Positions 8,694 through 16,271 of a stretch of 64,000 bases of DNA are shown in pieces. The stretch is taken from the NCBI GenBank assembly GCA_015063285.1, contig SUST01000001.1, positions 1-64,000 on the forward strand, given 5' to 3'. Made by a program: the position numbers and the translations under genes. The stretch comes from Thermoplasmata archaeon (lineage in GTDB: Archaea > Thermoplasmatota > Thermoplasmata > Methanomassiliicoccales > Methanomethylophilaceae). The first letter of the stretch is position 1. The number at the start of each line of letters is the position of its first letter. The notes beneath the pieces are model-generated. The model was not told the origin of the DNA and did no database searches. It saw only the letters and a list, made by a program, of their open reading frames with translations.

Positions 8694-8963
8694 ATGGACC
8701 GTGCAGATAAACTCCTAAAGGCGGAACAGCTGCTCAACGAGGCCGCCGACCTCATGGACGAGGCTCTGAAGATGTCCGGAATGGAATCCCGTTCCGGGAA
8801 CGACTCGGAGACCATCAGGAGGATAGCTTCCGACAGAGATTATGCGGGAAGCCTCCACAACATCGCCATGGACATCAGATATCAATCCGAGGAACAGCCC
8901 GTTTGGACGCGGCCTCTGACCTCGCCGAAGAATCAGTTCGAACTCTCCGGGAAGAAGAACTGA
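8694..8963 (+). CDS. small helical protein of unknown function
   Basis: This 89-residue protein starts at the ATG one base after the stop of the zinc-ribbon gene. It opens with a Leu/Ala/Glu-rich amphipathic helix (KLLKAEQLLNEAADLMDEAL), then a second likely helix around residues 48-66 and a polar tail. The first helix could pair as a coiled coil. No family is recognised. The last 31 bases overlap the 3' end of the convergent membrane-protein gene (8933-9952), so the end of one of the two may need adjustment. Confidence 0.5.
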   Translation: MDRADKLLKAEQLLNEAADLMDEALKMSGMESRSGNDSETIRRIASDRDYAGSLHNIAMDIRYQSEEQPVWTRPLTSPKNQFELSGKKN

Positions 8964-9952
8964 TCCTGATCATCTTCCTCATCGACTTCCATCATCTGTT
9001 CGAAATCGCTGACCAGCATCAGCTTGACGAAGTATCCTTCCCTGCCGTACAGATAGACGAACCTTCCGATGTCCTCATCCGCATACTGCACGGAACGTAT
9101 CTCGAAACCTGAACCGTATGAAAGCGCAGTGTCTTCGCGGTTCAACGACACACGGATGAAATCCTCGCCCCTCCATATCCTGCTGGTGCATTGGAACGTC
9201 TTCTTGCCGTCCACTATCTCCGACCTTCCCTCGGATGCCACAGGACCGTCCTCATAATTCGTCCAGGTCGTTCTGGTCTGGCCCAGCATCTCCGAGAGCG
9301 ACGATTCAGTTATGTAGATCGTGGAACGGGATATCGCCACAGCCTCCAGAGCACCGACACCTGTCCTCATCAGTACGTTTATAGAATCCTCCCTCACCGC
9401 CGGCTGCTGAAGAAAATAGATGAATACGCAGCAGAACACAATGGCCGCGATGTCCTCTAGACATCCGTCGAACACATTGTCCCATGATTTCGTCATATAC
9501 AGAACGAACAGGATGTTGGCGGCACAGTTCACGATGTGCACGATGACCAGGACCATGATCCTCCAGGCGTTGTGACGGTTACCAACGTAATACGAGATGG
9601 AACTCAGTATCAGTATGAAGCAGTACGCGGCTACCGGGATCGTGTAGGTCAGCGGACGATCGTTGATGGTATACAGCATCCTCACGAAGATGCACAGCGC
9701 CAGAGATATGCTCGTTACGAGTACGGCATTGCTGGCCGGCTTGTTGGAAAGGAGGATCACTAGAGCACCGGACACAATGAGGATCGGATAGGCGTTGAAG
9801 TCGATATGGCCCCCCATATCCATGATCATCTTGGTCAGGGTCACCAGACCTACGACGATCATCACCACTCCGAGAGCGACCATGACTGCCCTGGAATAGA
9901 GATTCAGGCCCTTGTTGGCCTGATGAACCTTCCAAGTTTCAGAAACCTTCAT
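8933..9952 (-). CDS. multi-pass membrane protein with C-terminal soluble domain (paralogue 1)
   Basis: A 339-residue protein with about six hydrophobic segments in residues 20-185. A soluble part of about 140 residues follows, containing WRGEDFIRVSL and ending in an acidic tract (DEEDDQDQ). The same layout, including a W-x-G-[DE]-D stretch near the same place, occurs in the adjacent 9954-10901 protein, so the two look like diverged tandem paralogues. One base separates the stop of the upstream gene from this start, which makes translational coupling likely. No known family is recognised. Sensing at the membrane with a cytosolic output domain is a possibility only. Confidence 0.55.
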   Translation of the reverse strand: MKVSETWKVHQANKGLNLYSRAVMVALGVVMIVVGLVTLTKMIMDMGGHIDFNAYPILIVSGALVILLSNKPASNAVLVTSISLALCIFVRMLYTINDRPLTYTIPVAAYCFILILSSISYYVGNRHNAWRIMVLVIVHIVNCAANILFVLYMTKSWDNVFDGCLEDIAAIVFCCVFIYFLQQPAVREDSINVLMRTGVGALEAVAISRSTIYITESSLSEMLGQTRTTWTNYEDGPVASEGRSEIVDGKKTFQCTSRIWRGEDFIRVSLNREDTALSYGSGFEIRSVQYADEDIGRFVYLYGREGYFVKLMLVSDFEQMMEVDEEDDQDQFFFPESSN

Positions 9953-9953
9953 G

Positions 9954-10901
9954 TCAATCCCTCACCCATATCGTGGCGTTGGTGCCGTCCTTTCCCACCA
10001 GGGTCAGCTTCCTGTCCGTCAGCCTGATGCCGTCCACTGCGAACCTGTTCGCGAACAGTATGCTCCCGGGGGAATCATGGACCGTGAAGAACAGCCTGTC
10101 GTCCCCGTACCATTTCTGCACGATGACGTAAGTGACCGTGCTGAATCCCTCGATGACGAAACGCATCTCCGCTTCCACAGGCTCCCCGGTACCAGGTTTC
10201 CATAGGGGAGAGCTGCGGTCCACCAAAGCCCTCGCGACCTCATGCGTAACGGCCGAACCGCGGTCATATTGGTATTCGTTGCGGAACGCCTCCAATGACC
10301 TGGAGTACCTAGCGTTCCTGGTGGAGTTCCTTATCAGATCCACGTCCATGAGTCCCGCTATGCACAGGTACATCCCGATGAGACATATCAGGTAAGCATA
10401 GTAGAGGCCCGCCTCACCTACCATAGGGGGAGCCGAGAAGAACTCCAGGACTATGAACTCGTATATGGCCATGAGTATCGAGGTCATCATCATCGAGTTG
10501 CGCCTGATGACCTTCCCGAACGTGAACGATATGCCTGTCACCATCAGATTGATGGCCAGACCCATGAAGTACAGGTCGAATAGGACGGTGTATGTGTTGT
10601 TGTCCCAAGAGAAACCCATGAGTTTGACATAGAATCTCTGGATGGCGAGCATCAGAGCGAACAGCCCTACCAATCTGAAGACGTCGATCTTCTTCGTGAA
10701 GATGGTCAGCACCGACATGATGGTTGTGATGGCGAAGGCCACAATGATGAGGTCTCCGCCGAACATATCTGAATCCAGCTGGAGGAAGATGCACGCGACC
10801 GAATAGACCAGCATGAACAGGGCCATGGCTATGACCAATACCTTCGTGGTATGGACGCTGAGCTTCCGAATGAACTCGGTCAGGCCGTAGGTATCAATCA
10901 T
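9954..10901 (-). CDS. multi-pass membrane protein with C-terminal soluble domain (paralogue 2)
   Basis: A 315-residue protein with six likely transmembrane segments between residues 15 and 205, followed by a soluble domain that contains WYGDDRLFFTV and a glycine-poor beta-rich end. It is the first gene of the pair, and the region to 11002 upstream holds divergent promoters (AT-rich ctttaagaattatag near 10904-10918). The domain order equals that of the downstream neighbour at 8933-9952. I recognise no family. A lineage-specific membrane pair is the most that can be said. Confidence 0.55.
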   Translation of the reverse strand: MIDTYGLTEFIRKLSVHTTKVLVIAMALFMLVYSVACIFLQLDSDMFGGDLIIVAFAITTIMSVLTIFTKKIDVFRLVGLFALMLAIQRFYVKLMGFSWDNNTYTVLFDLYFMGLAINLMVTGISFTFGKVIRRNSMMMTSILMAIYEFIVLEFFSAPPMVGEAGLYYAYLICLIGMYLCIAGLMDVDLIRNSTRNARYSRSLEAFRNEYQYDRGSAVTHEVARALVDRSSPLWKPGTGEPVEAEMRFVIEGFSTVTYVIVQKWYGDDRLFFTVHDSPGSILFANRFAVDGIRLTDRKLTLVGKDGTNATIWVRD

Positions 10902-11002
10902 GCTTTAAGAATTATAGAAAACATAGAAAAAAACTGCCATCGGTTCCACCAGGGCATAAGTTATATGATGAAAGATGCCAATCGGGTGTCGAAGGGTCTC
11001 CG

Positions 11003-11911
11003 ATGAAGATTTGGGAATTCGCGAAGGTAAGTGGCTCGTCCATAAAGGTTGACAACTGGATATCCGATACGATCGGTATCGTAGACGGAGGTTGCGTGTA
11101 CAGCACCCTCTTCAAGCATCCTGCTCATGGACCCAAGGATTACGAGATCATGCTCTCGATGTTCCCCCAGGAGAACTACCGTACCCTCACGCACATCACG
11201 ATGTACATGGACGACGTTCCCGGATCCAGTGCGCAGGCCGCCCATTTCCTCGCCGAGAAGGAGATCAACATCCTGAACTCCGTCTCGCTGAACGGCATTT
11301 CCGACACGGTCATCGTGTGGAAGCTCATGGCGGATATGAACTTCGCCGGAGAAGGGGAGCTCATACTCGAGCAGTTCAGGGCATTGAAGGCGGCGAACGA
11401 CCCCTCTGTATCGAAGATCAAGAGGATCGAGCTGAAACCCGCGGACATCGGAAGGCTATTCAAGGGTAAGGTGGATGAGACCGGAAAGGAAGAGGTCAGG
11501 CGCGGATATCCCATCACCATCGAGAACGGATGCTTCGACATCGGAAAGGTATACGGAGACCTCCTGCCCAACATCGACGGGAAGAATGTGCTGATCACCA
11601 TGGATGCGGACTCATGGATCTGCTCCATTACACTTTTCAAAGAGGAGACCAAGCTCGTGAAGGTCGGTCTCGAGATCCCCGACTGCCCCGGAAGCATCAC
11701 GGACTCCCTCGGAGTGCTAGCCGACTGGAACGTCAATCTCATATCAGTGTTCAGCAAGGTCAAGATCTGCTACGAGACCATGAGTCTCGAACTTGTGATG
11801 GACGTCGGCAAGAGCAACAAGACGATCCCGGAGATCAAGGAGCTCCTGCCGAAGGAGCTGGAAAAGCTCAACGGCATTTTCACTCTCAAAGAGTTCACAG
11901 AACTCGCGTGA
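11003..11911 (+). CDS. tandem ACT-domain protein
   Basis: This 302-residue protein has two ACT-like domains. The first is near residues 60-130 (HITMYMDDVPGSSAQAAHFL, then INILNSVSLNG) and the second near 215-295 (LVKVGLEIPDCPGSITDSL, then VNLISVFSKV). Both show the glycine and proline turn before the first helix (VPGSS and CPGS) used for ligand binding in ACT domains. No catalytic domain is attached, so a sensing or regulatory role is inferred. It is the first gene of a tight plus-strand cluster; the next gene starts 4 bases after its stop. A TATA-like stretch (ataagttatatga, about 10955-10967) lies upstream. Confidence 0.65.
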   Translation: MKIWEFAKVSGSSIKVDNWISDTIGIVDGGCVYSTLFKHPAHGPKDYEIMLSMFPQENYRTLTHITMYMDDVPGSSAQAAHFLAEKEINILNSVSLNGISDTVIVWKLMADMNFAGEGELILEQFRALKAANDPSVSKIKRIELKPADIGRLFKGKVDETGKEEVRRGYPITIENGCFDIGKVYGDLLPNIDGKNVLITMDADSWICSITLFKEETKLVKVGLEIPDCPGSITDSLGVLADWNVNLISVFSKVKICYETMSLELVMDVGKSNKTIPEIKELLPKELEKLNGIFTLKEFTELA

Positions 11912-11915
11912 TACG

Positions 11916-12749
11916 ATGCGTCTCCCCAAGACCTCCCGTACCTATGCGGCGGAGATCGAAGAACTCATAGTCGGCAGGGGAGACTATGTCATTGGCGGTG
12001 CGAGAAGCCCCGCCTTCCTGGACCTGGACAATGCGAGGCACAGAAGGCCGGTCATCTACGGAGAGGTGCTAGATACACTGGAAGGCTACCCGAAATCCGC
12101 AGCATCCATGTTCTCGGGACGCCAGACCAATCCCGAGGAATGGGCGGTCATGTGGAAGGAACTGGGTGCCGACGGCGTCTGCCTCAGATTAGGGAACAAT
12201 GGAACGCCCGAGATGGTTAAGAGGATCTTGGACAGGACAAGGCTCCCCGTCATGATTTGCGGGGACTCCAAACTTCTGAGGGAAGCAGCCACACTGGTGG
12301 ACGATTCGGTGATGATAATAGGATGCAGGGACAGAGAACAGAGCCTCGAACTGGCTGACTGCCCTAACCGCCACATCATAGTCGCCAAATGCGACGGCAC
12401 ATCGCCCCAGGAGCTATGCAGGGAGATGGCCTCCAAAGGCGCTGAGAGGATCATAGTGGACCTCGGCATTGGTATCATGGGGCCTGCCCTGAAGCGTCTT
12501 CGCGACAGGATAAACGCCTACAGATTGGATGGACTGAGCGGCCAGAAGGATTCGAACCGCAACATAATCTGCGATGTCACCTCCTCCTGGGATGTCCACG
12601 GCGAGGATGTGACTGCGAGGATGGCATCGATGCACGAGGCAACGGTCGCCCTGGCGGTGATGATGTCCGGAGCCGACATGGTGGTCATGAAAGGTCCTGG
12701 AGCGGCAGACATGGCCCGCGTATACGGAGAGGAGTTGGCAGATCTATGA
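11916..12749 (+). CDS. CdhD-like TIM-barrel protein (small CFeSP delta-subunit homologue)
   Basis: A 277-residue protein that resembles the delta subunit of the CO dehydrogenase/acetyl-CoA synthase corrinoid protein (CdhD/AcsD). It has an early GGARSPAF (compare GGExTLPF), then RRPVIYGEVLD, a WKELGADGVCLRLG segment, VMICGDSKLL, and late barrel strands (IIVDLGIGIMG; ADMVVMKGPG). Authentic CdhD is about 400-430 residues long. This version is trimmed and no CODH/ACS genes are in the window. Family members transfer methyl groups between a pterin and a corrinoid protein, and that role is inferred here. It starts 4 bases after the ACT gene and overlaps the CdhE-like gene by 4 bases (ATGA). Confidence 0.55.
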   Translation: MRLPKTSRTYAAEIEELIVGRGDYVIGGARSPAFLDLDNARHRRPVIYGEVLDTLEGYPKSAASMFSGRQTNPEEWAVMWKELGADGVCLRLGNNGTPEMVKRILDRTRLPVMICGDSKLLREAATLVDDSVMIIGCRDREQSLELADCPNRHIIVAKCDGTSPQELCREMASKGAERIIVDLGIGIMGPALKRLRDRINAYRLDGLSGQKDSNRNIICDVTSSWDVHGEDVTARMASMHEATVALAVMMSGADMVVMKGPGAADMARVYGEELADL

Positions 12750-13384
12750 TGGCCCTCACTATCTCCGACATGACCGATGCCAACACGGCATGCAAGAGGA
12801 TCGCAGAGCTCACTAAAAGGAACAGATCATCCAGGATCCCGGATGCGATCTGCATACGCAACGACAGCTTCGCTTCAGAACCGTTCTCATCGCTCGTCCA
12901 GCTGGTGGGTGAATTGTGGGATGGGAACATAATCATCGAATCGGACTATCCTGCGAACATTTCGAAGGCCTTGGTCCACGTCATGGACAGAAGGCCCATC
13001 GTAATCGGGGCCAATCAGGCGAATCTTGAGCAATTCGCGCTCATATCGAAGACCTTCAGTTGTCCTCTCTGCCTCAGCAGCGATAGTCTGGAAGGTCTTC
13101 TTGAACTGGCAGAACAAGCAGAGAAAATGGGGCTGGAGGACCTCATACTCGATCCCGTCCTGAGGAACATGAAGCAGTGCCTGGAGGTCTGCACAGACCT
13201 TAAGAGGTTGCAGGAGAAAGCCCCGATGGCCAGACATCCGATAGCGGTCAGGACCTGGTCCGGAGAGTATGCCATGACCATGGCGCTCGTATCGTTCCTT
13301 GTAGGCGATGCGATAGTCATAGCCGACGACCTGGATGCCGACAGTTGTGAGACGATAGGTGCGCTCATTAGATCCATAAGGTGA
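12746..13384 (+). CDS. CdhE-like TIM-barrel fragment (CFeSP gamma-subunit homologue without Fe-S or corrinoid domains)
   Basis: A 212-residue protein whose second half resembles the barrel of CdhE/AcsC: LEDLILDPV (compare VLDPG), then a conserved ARHPIAVRTWSGEY and SFLVGDAIVIADDLD. Full CdhE is about 450 residues with an N-terminal [4Fe-4S] domain and a C-terminal B12-binding domain. Both are absent here: there is no four-Cys motif, and the protein ends right after the barrel. It overlaps the CdhD-like gene by four bases and is followed 4 bases later by the UAG-containing gene. A pseudo-heterodimer with the CdhD-like protein is inferred. Confidence 0.5.
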   Translation: MMALTISDMTDANTACKRIAELTKRNRSSRIPDAICIRNDSFASEPFSSLVQLVGELWDGNIIIESDYPANISKALVHVMDRRPIVIGANQANLEQFALISKTFSCPLCLSSDSLEGLLELAEQAEKMGLEDLILDPVLRNMKQCLEVCTDLKRLQEKAPMARHPIAVRTWSGEYAMTMALVSFLVGDAIVIADDLDADSCETIGALIRSIR

Positions 13385-13388
13385 GTCC

Positions 13389-13949
13389 ATGCCCATCACC
13401 GGTTTCACCAGGATAGATACGGTCACTGTCAAGGACTAGTTCATGTCAGTGATCCATGTTTCGGATGGCGCGGAATCCGATATTGATAGTATAATATCAA
13501 TATTAGAGAGCGACAAGGGATCGATCGATTATCTCGGCATCTCATCCGATACCGATCCGCTTGCATTCCCCGACCTGTACAAGATGATCAAACAGGTCAG
13601 ACCACGCGGCCTCAAGGTCCTGATCATCACCGATGGCCGGGACCCCGGCAATCTGGACGACCTGATAGGAGCGGGATATACACATACAATAGACCTGCTC
13701 GTCGGTAAGAAGATCACGGATGCTCAGAGGAAGTGCATCTCCATACTGAACGACAACGGATGCAAGTATGCCGTCACGGTGAATGCGTGGGAGCACGATG
13801 AGGATTCCATATCCGCCATCGCGGAGGAATGCGAAGGGTGCTGCATGTTCCTCTTCAGACAGGATAGGCTCAAACCTCTGAACAGGAACGAGATGTCCCC
13901 TCTTACAGCTGCAGCGAAACGCTGCACATGGAATGTCAAGACGATATGA
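13389..13949 (+). CDS. radical-SAM-like protein lacking the cluster cysteines, with in-frame UAG (candidate pyrrolysine)
   Basis: The frame opens at the ATG at 13389, four bases after the previous stop, and runs MPITGFTRIDTVTVKD, TAG (codon 17), then FMSVIHVSDG to the TGA at 13949. It is 186 sense codons if TAG is read through. Both parts match one continuous family, the pyruvate-formate-lyase/anaerobic-RNR activase type of radical SAM protein: a GGFxKxSLIDYPGK-like N-terminus, then DYLGISSDTDPL, LKVLIITDGRDP and IDLLVGKKITDAQ. The CX3CX2C motif that should follow the N-terminus is missing. A restart at the ATG at 13443 would give 168 residues but leaves a 58-base gap unlike the rest of the cluster. 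Function is unknown; it may be a scaffold for the CdhD/CdhE-like pair. Confidence 0.6.
13437..13439 (+). other. in-frame TAG, candidate pyrrolysine codon
   Basis: The TAG is in the same frame as the ATG at 13389 and the long frame from 13443. Upstream and downstream residues both resemble the same protein family. No other gene I could close in this window uses TAG as its stop. Confidence 0.55.
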
Positions 13950-15341
13950 TCACTTGACGAACCTTTCCAGCCTGGCATCGAATGCGGGCTTCAGGCTGCG
14001 GCTGCTCTCGTTGATGAACTTCTGGGGCACGTCAACCTCGTTCTTGAAGCGCTCGATGAGCTTGGGGTCCTTGGTGAACAGACCTGCGGACTGCCCGCAC
14101 TCGCTGTCCTCGATCTCCTGGAAGAATGCATCGACGGAATCGACCACGACGATGTTCAGGATGGGCAGGGCGGTATCGATGTAATTGAGATCGTCCTCTT
14201 TTTCAAGACCTGTGATCGCTATGGGTGCCACATAGTTCTCGGGAAGGTCCTTTGGAACGGGCATGCCCTTGGCGATGGTGAACGGCATGTACTGAAGCGC
14301 AAGGTCCTTGAACCTCTTGGCCTCCGCATCGTTGATGAGAGGTCCGACATGGGTTGTATCGTTGACGGGATCGTCGGTCTTCAGATCCTTCATGTACTCG
14401 GCGAGGAGCTCTGTGAACTTGGTATGGTCCTCGCGAGTAATGATGACCTTGGAGCATGCGAATATGCTCTGTCCGCTGTATGCGAATGCAGAATCCATGA
14501 TGTTCTTCACAGTGGCCTTCATGTCCGACGGCCTGTACACTATGACCGGATTCATTCCCTTGAGCTCGTTGACGAATGACAAATCGTCATCGATCTGCAT
14601 GAACATCAGGTCCTCGAGCCTGTCCCCTCCTCCGGTGGCCACGACTCCGGCGATGCGTGCGTCGTCGACTAACTCGGACGTCGTGTACTCCTTCCTGTCG
14701 ACGATGAGGTTCAGCACTCCGTCGGGAAGCTGGTATTTCTCCATCAGGTTGTAGAATAGATGGATCGGCATGGGACAGAACTTCGAAGGGTTCATCACAA
14801 CTGCGTTTCCAGCTATCATGGCCGCTACCGCGAACGCTACCGGGGATGCGAACGGCGAGTTGGGCGAACTTATGACCGCCCAAACACCCATGGGCTTCCT
14901 CTTTCCGATCTCCGTTGCCTCTTTCAGGATCCTCTCGATCGCTTCGATCGCCGAATCGACCTCTTTCAAGGCATCCTGGCGGATCATTCCGCAGCTCACC
15001 GTTATCGCTGCTGCGTAATGCATCCTTCTGGCCTTTAGGACGCCTGGGATGGCCTGGAAGTATCTGGCCCTCTCCTCTATGGCAATCTTTCCCCAAGATT
15101 CGGCTGCTTTTACCGCTGCTCCGACCGCTTCCTCCATCGTGCCTTCCTCGGGCTCCTGGAAGATACCGTACTCAATTGTGGGATCGATTGGGCTGCATAT
15201 CTTGAACTCACGGCCGGAAGCGACCTTGAGTCCCCCGAAATAGTTGGGGTAATCCTTCTTCTCGGCACTGAGGATAATCATTACCTCGGTCTCATACTGC
15301 CTGCCTTCCTCGGTGGTCTGGAAATCGGGAACGTCTGCCAT
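13950..15341 (-). CDS. aldehyde dehydrogenase superfamily protein without catalytic Cys
   Basis: A 463-residue member of the aldehyde dehydrogenase fold. The barrel-lining Asn (SSPNSPF, N161) and the general-base Glu (NELKGMNP, E259) are present. The nucleophile motif, normally GQxC, reads GQSIFACSK, so the catalytic Cys position (293) is Ile. The cofactor-binding Lys of the KPS motif is Asn (VVMNPSK, N184). The nearest group by pattern is 1-pyrroline-5-carboxylate dehydrogenase-like. Normal oxidation of aldehydes is therefore doubtful; a binding, structural or altered role is inferred. It is single, convergent with the UAG gene (stops adjacent), and has a repeat-bearing upstream region (15402-15490). 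Confidence 0.7.
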   Translation of the reverse strand: MADVPDFQTTEEGRQYETEVMIILSAEKKDYPNYFGGLKVASGREFKICSPIDPTIEYGIFQEPEEGTMEEAVGAAVKAAESWGKIAIEERARYFQAIPGVLKARRMHYAAAITVSCGMIRQDALKEVDSAIEAIERILKEATEIGKRKPMGVWAVISSPNSPFASPVAFAVAAMIAGNAVVMNPSKFCPMPIHLFYNLMEKYQLPDGVLNLIVDRKEYTTSELVDDARIAGVVATGGGDRLEDLMFMQIDDDLSFVNELKGMNPVIVYRPSDMKATVKNIMDSAFAYSGQSIFACSKVIITREDHTKFTELLAEYMKDLKTDDPVNDTTHVGPLINDAEAKRFKDLALQYMPFTIAKGMPVPKDLPENYVAPIAITGLEKEDDLNYIDTALPILNIVVVDSVDAFFQEIEDSECGQSAGLFTKDPKLIERFKNEVDVPQKFINESSRSLKPAFDARLERFVK

Positions 15342-15401
15342 GATGGATGTACATGTCTATCACTTGGATAAAACTATGCAGTACATGGCAAACAAAGCAA
15401 C

Positions 15402-15490
15402 TGTGTCCACTCTTTTTTCGGCCGTTCACGAATTGGAGGAATAATAGGACGAAATGGACATAGTTTACTATGTAGGAAAATGTGTCCACT
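15402..15490 (-). promoter_or_regulatory. repeat-bearing upstream region of the aldehyde dehydrogenase homologue
   Basis: TGTGTCCACT occurs at 15402-15411 and again at 15481-15490. Between them lies an inverted repeat CATAGT-TT-ACTATG (15459-15472), preceded by ATGGACAT, which contains the reverse complement TGGACA of part of the repeated motif. The region sits 60-150 bases upstream of the minus-strand start at 15341. An operator is inferred. Confidence 0.35.
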
Positions 15491-15567
15491 AACTGATTGG
15501 AGTTTGTTGAAGAATTCTGTGAAATTGTATAAAAATATACATTGATAGTCGATGGATCATAAGAAAA

Positions 15568-15643
15568 TGGTGGACCCGGCCGGAATTGAACCGGCGGCCT
15601 TCGCCTTGTAAGGGCGACGTCATAACCCCTAGACCACGAGTCC
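15568..15643 (-). tRNA. tRNA-Val (anticodon UAC), CCA encoded
   Basis: On the minus strand GGACTCG pairs with CGGGTCC (one G-U pair). The anticodon arm TCGCC-CTTACAA-GGCGA presents TAC, and the T loop is GGTTCAATTCC. The discriminator A is followed by an encoded CCA (15570-15568). The mature body is 15571-15643. Confidence 0.9.
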
Positions 15644-15697
15644 GATATGTCACTGGAATAGGTTGCCGTATTTAATTATTGATAATTGGAGGGAGGC

Positions 15698-15741
15698 CGC
15701 GGGCGGGAAATGGTAAGGAAAGGAGGAATAAACCGCCCGCG
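15698..15741. repeat. hairpin repeat, copy A
   Basis: CGCGGGCGG (15698-15706) pairs perfectly with CCGCCCGCG (15733-15741) around a 26-base purine-rich loop that contains TGGTAAGGAAAGGAGGAATA. A related unit lies 213 bases further (15911-15952). Downstream similarity continues to a shared GATGGATG...TAATCC block near 15779-15795. Confidence 0.6.
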
Positions 15742-15910
15742 ACTTCATTACAACCGTCCATCTTGATGGAGACATGATGGATGGATGTATAATCCTAGTA
15801 AACGCTAGGATGTATATATAATGAACTGATTTATATCTAAAATAATGTACATATGTGTGCATTAGACATTGTAGAATGAATGTAAAGAAGCTCGAAAATA
15901 AGGTAGGAAA

Positions 15911-15952
15911 CGCGGGCGGGGAGTGGTGAAGTAGGAGGAATAACCGCCCGCG
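15911..15952. repeat. hairpin repeat, copy B
   Basis: This copy has the same 9-bp stem as copy A (15911-15919 with 15944-15952) and a 24-base loop with matching TGGTGAAGTAGGAGGAATAA. It is followed by a matching GGATGGATGCTTAATCC block near 15993-16009. The two units are diverged, but their stems are identical, which suggests selection on the RNA or DNA structure. Between the copies (15742-15910) I see no gene. Confidence 0.6.
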
Positions 15953-16101
15953 ATCTAGCATCCTCATGCTTTTTTGGCCCATCACAGCCACATGGATGGA
16001 TGCTTAATCCCACGTACTAATTGCTGATATTTAATAGCAACTACAAAACGAGCATAATAATGAACAAATGTGTACAAAACGAGTTGATTGATGGGATAAG
16101 A

Positions 16102-16177
16102 TGGTGGACCCGGCCGGATTTGAACCGGCGACCTCCGCCGTGTGAAGGCGACGTCATAACCCCTAGACCACGAGTCC
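16102..16177 (-). tRNA. tRNA-Val (anticodon CAC), CCA encoded
   Basis: The acceptor GGACTCG/CGGGTCC is identical to the other tRNA-Val. The anticodon arm TCGCC-TTCACAC-GGCGG presents CAC, and the T loop is GGTTCAAATCC. CCA is encoded at 16104-16102. Most of the body is shared with the UAC gene, consistent with a duplication. Confidence 0.9.
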
Positions 16178-16271
16178 GCAATCCTCCTAATGAACAAATG
16201 ATATAAAAATCGCTGGGACGACATTCTTCTGATAGCTTATCCATAAATACGCTGAGTTGGATGTTAATACG

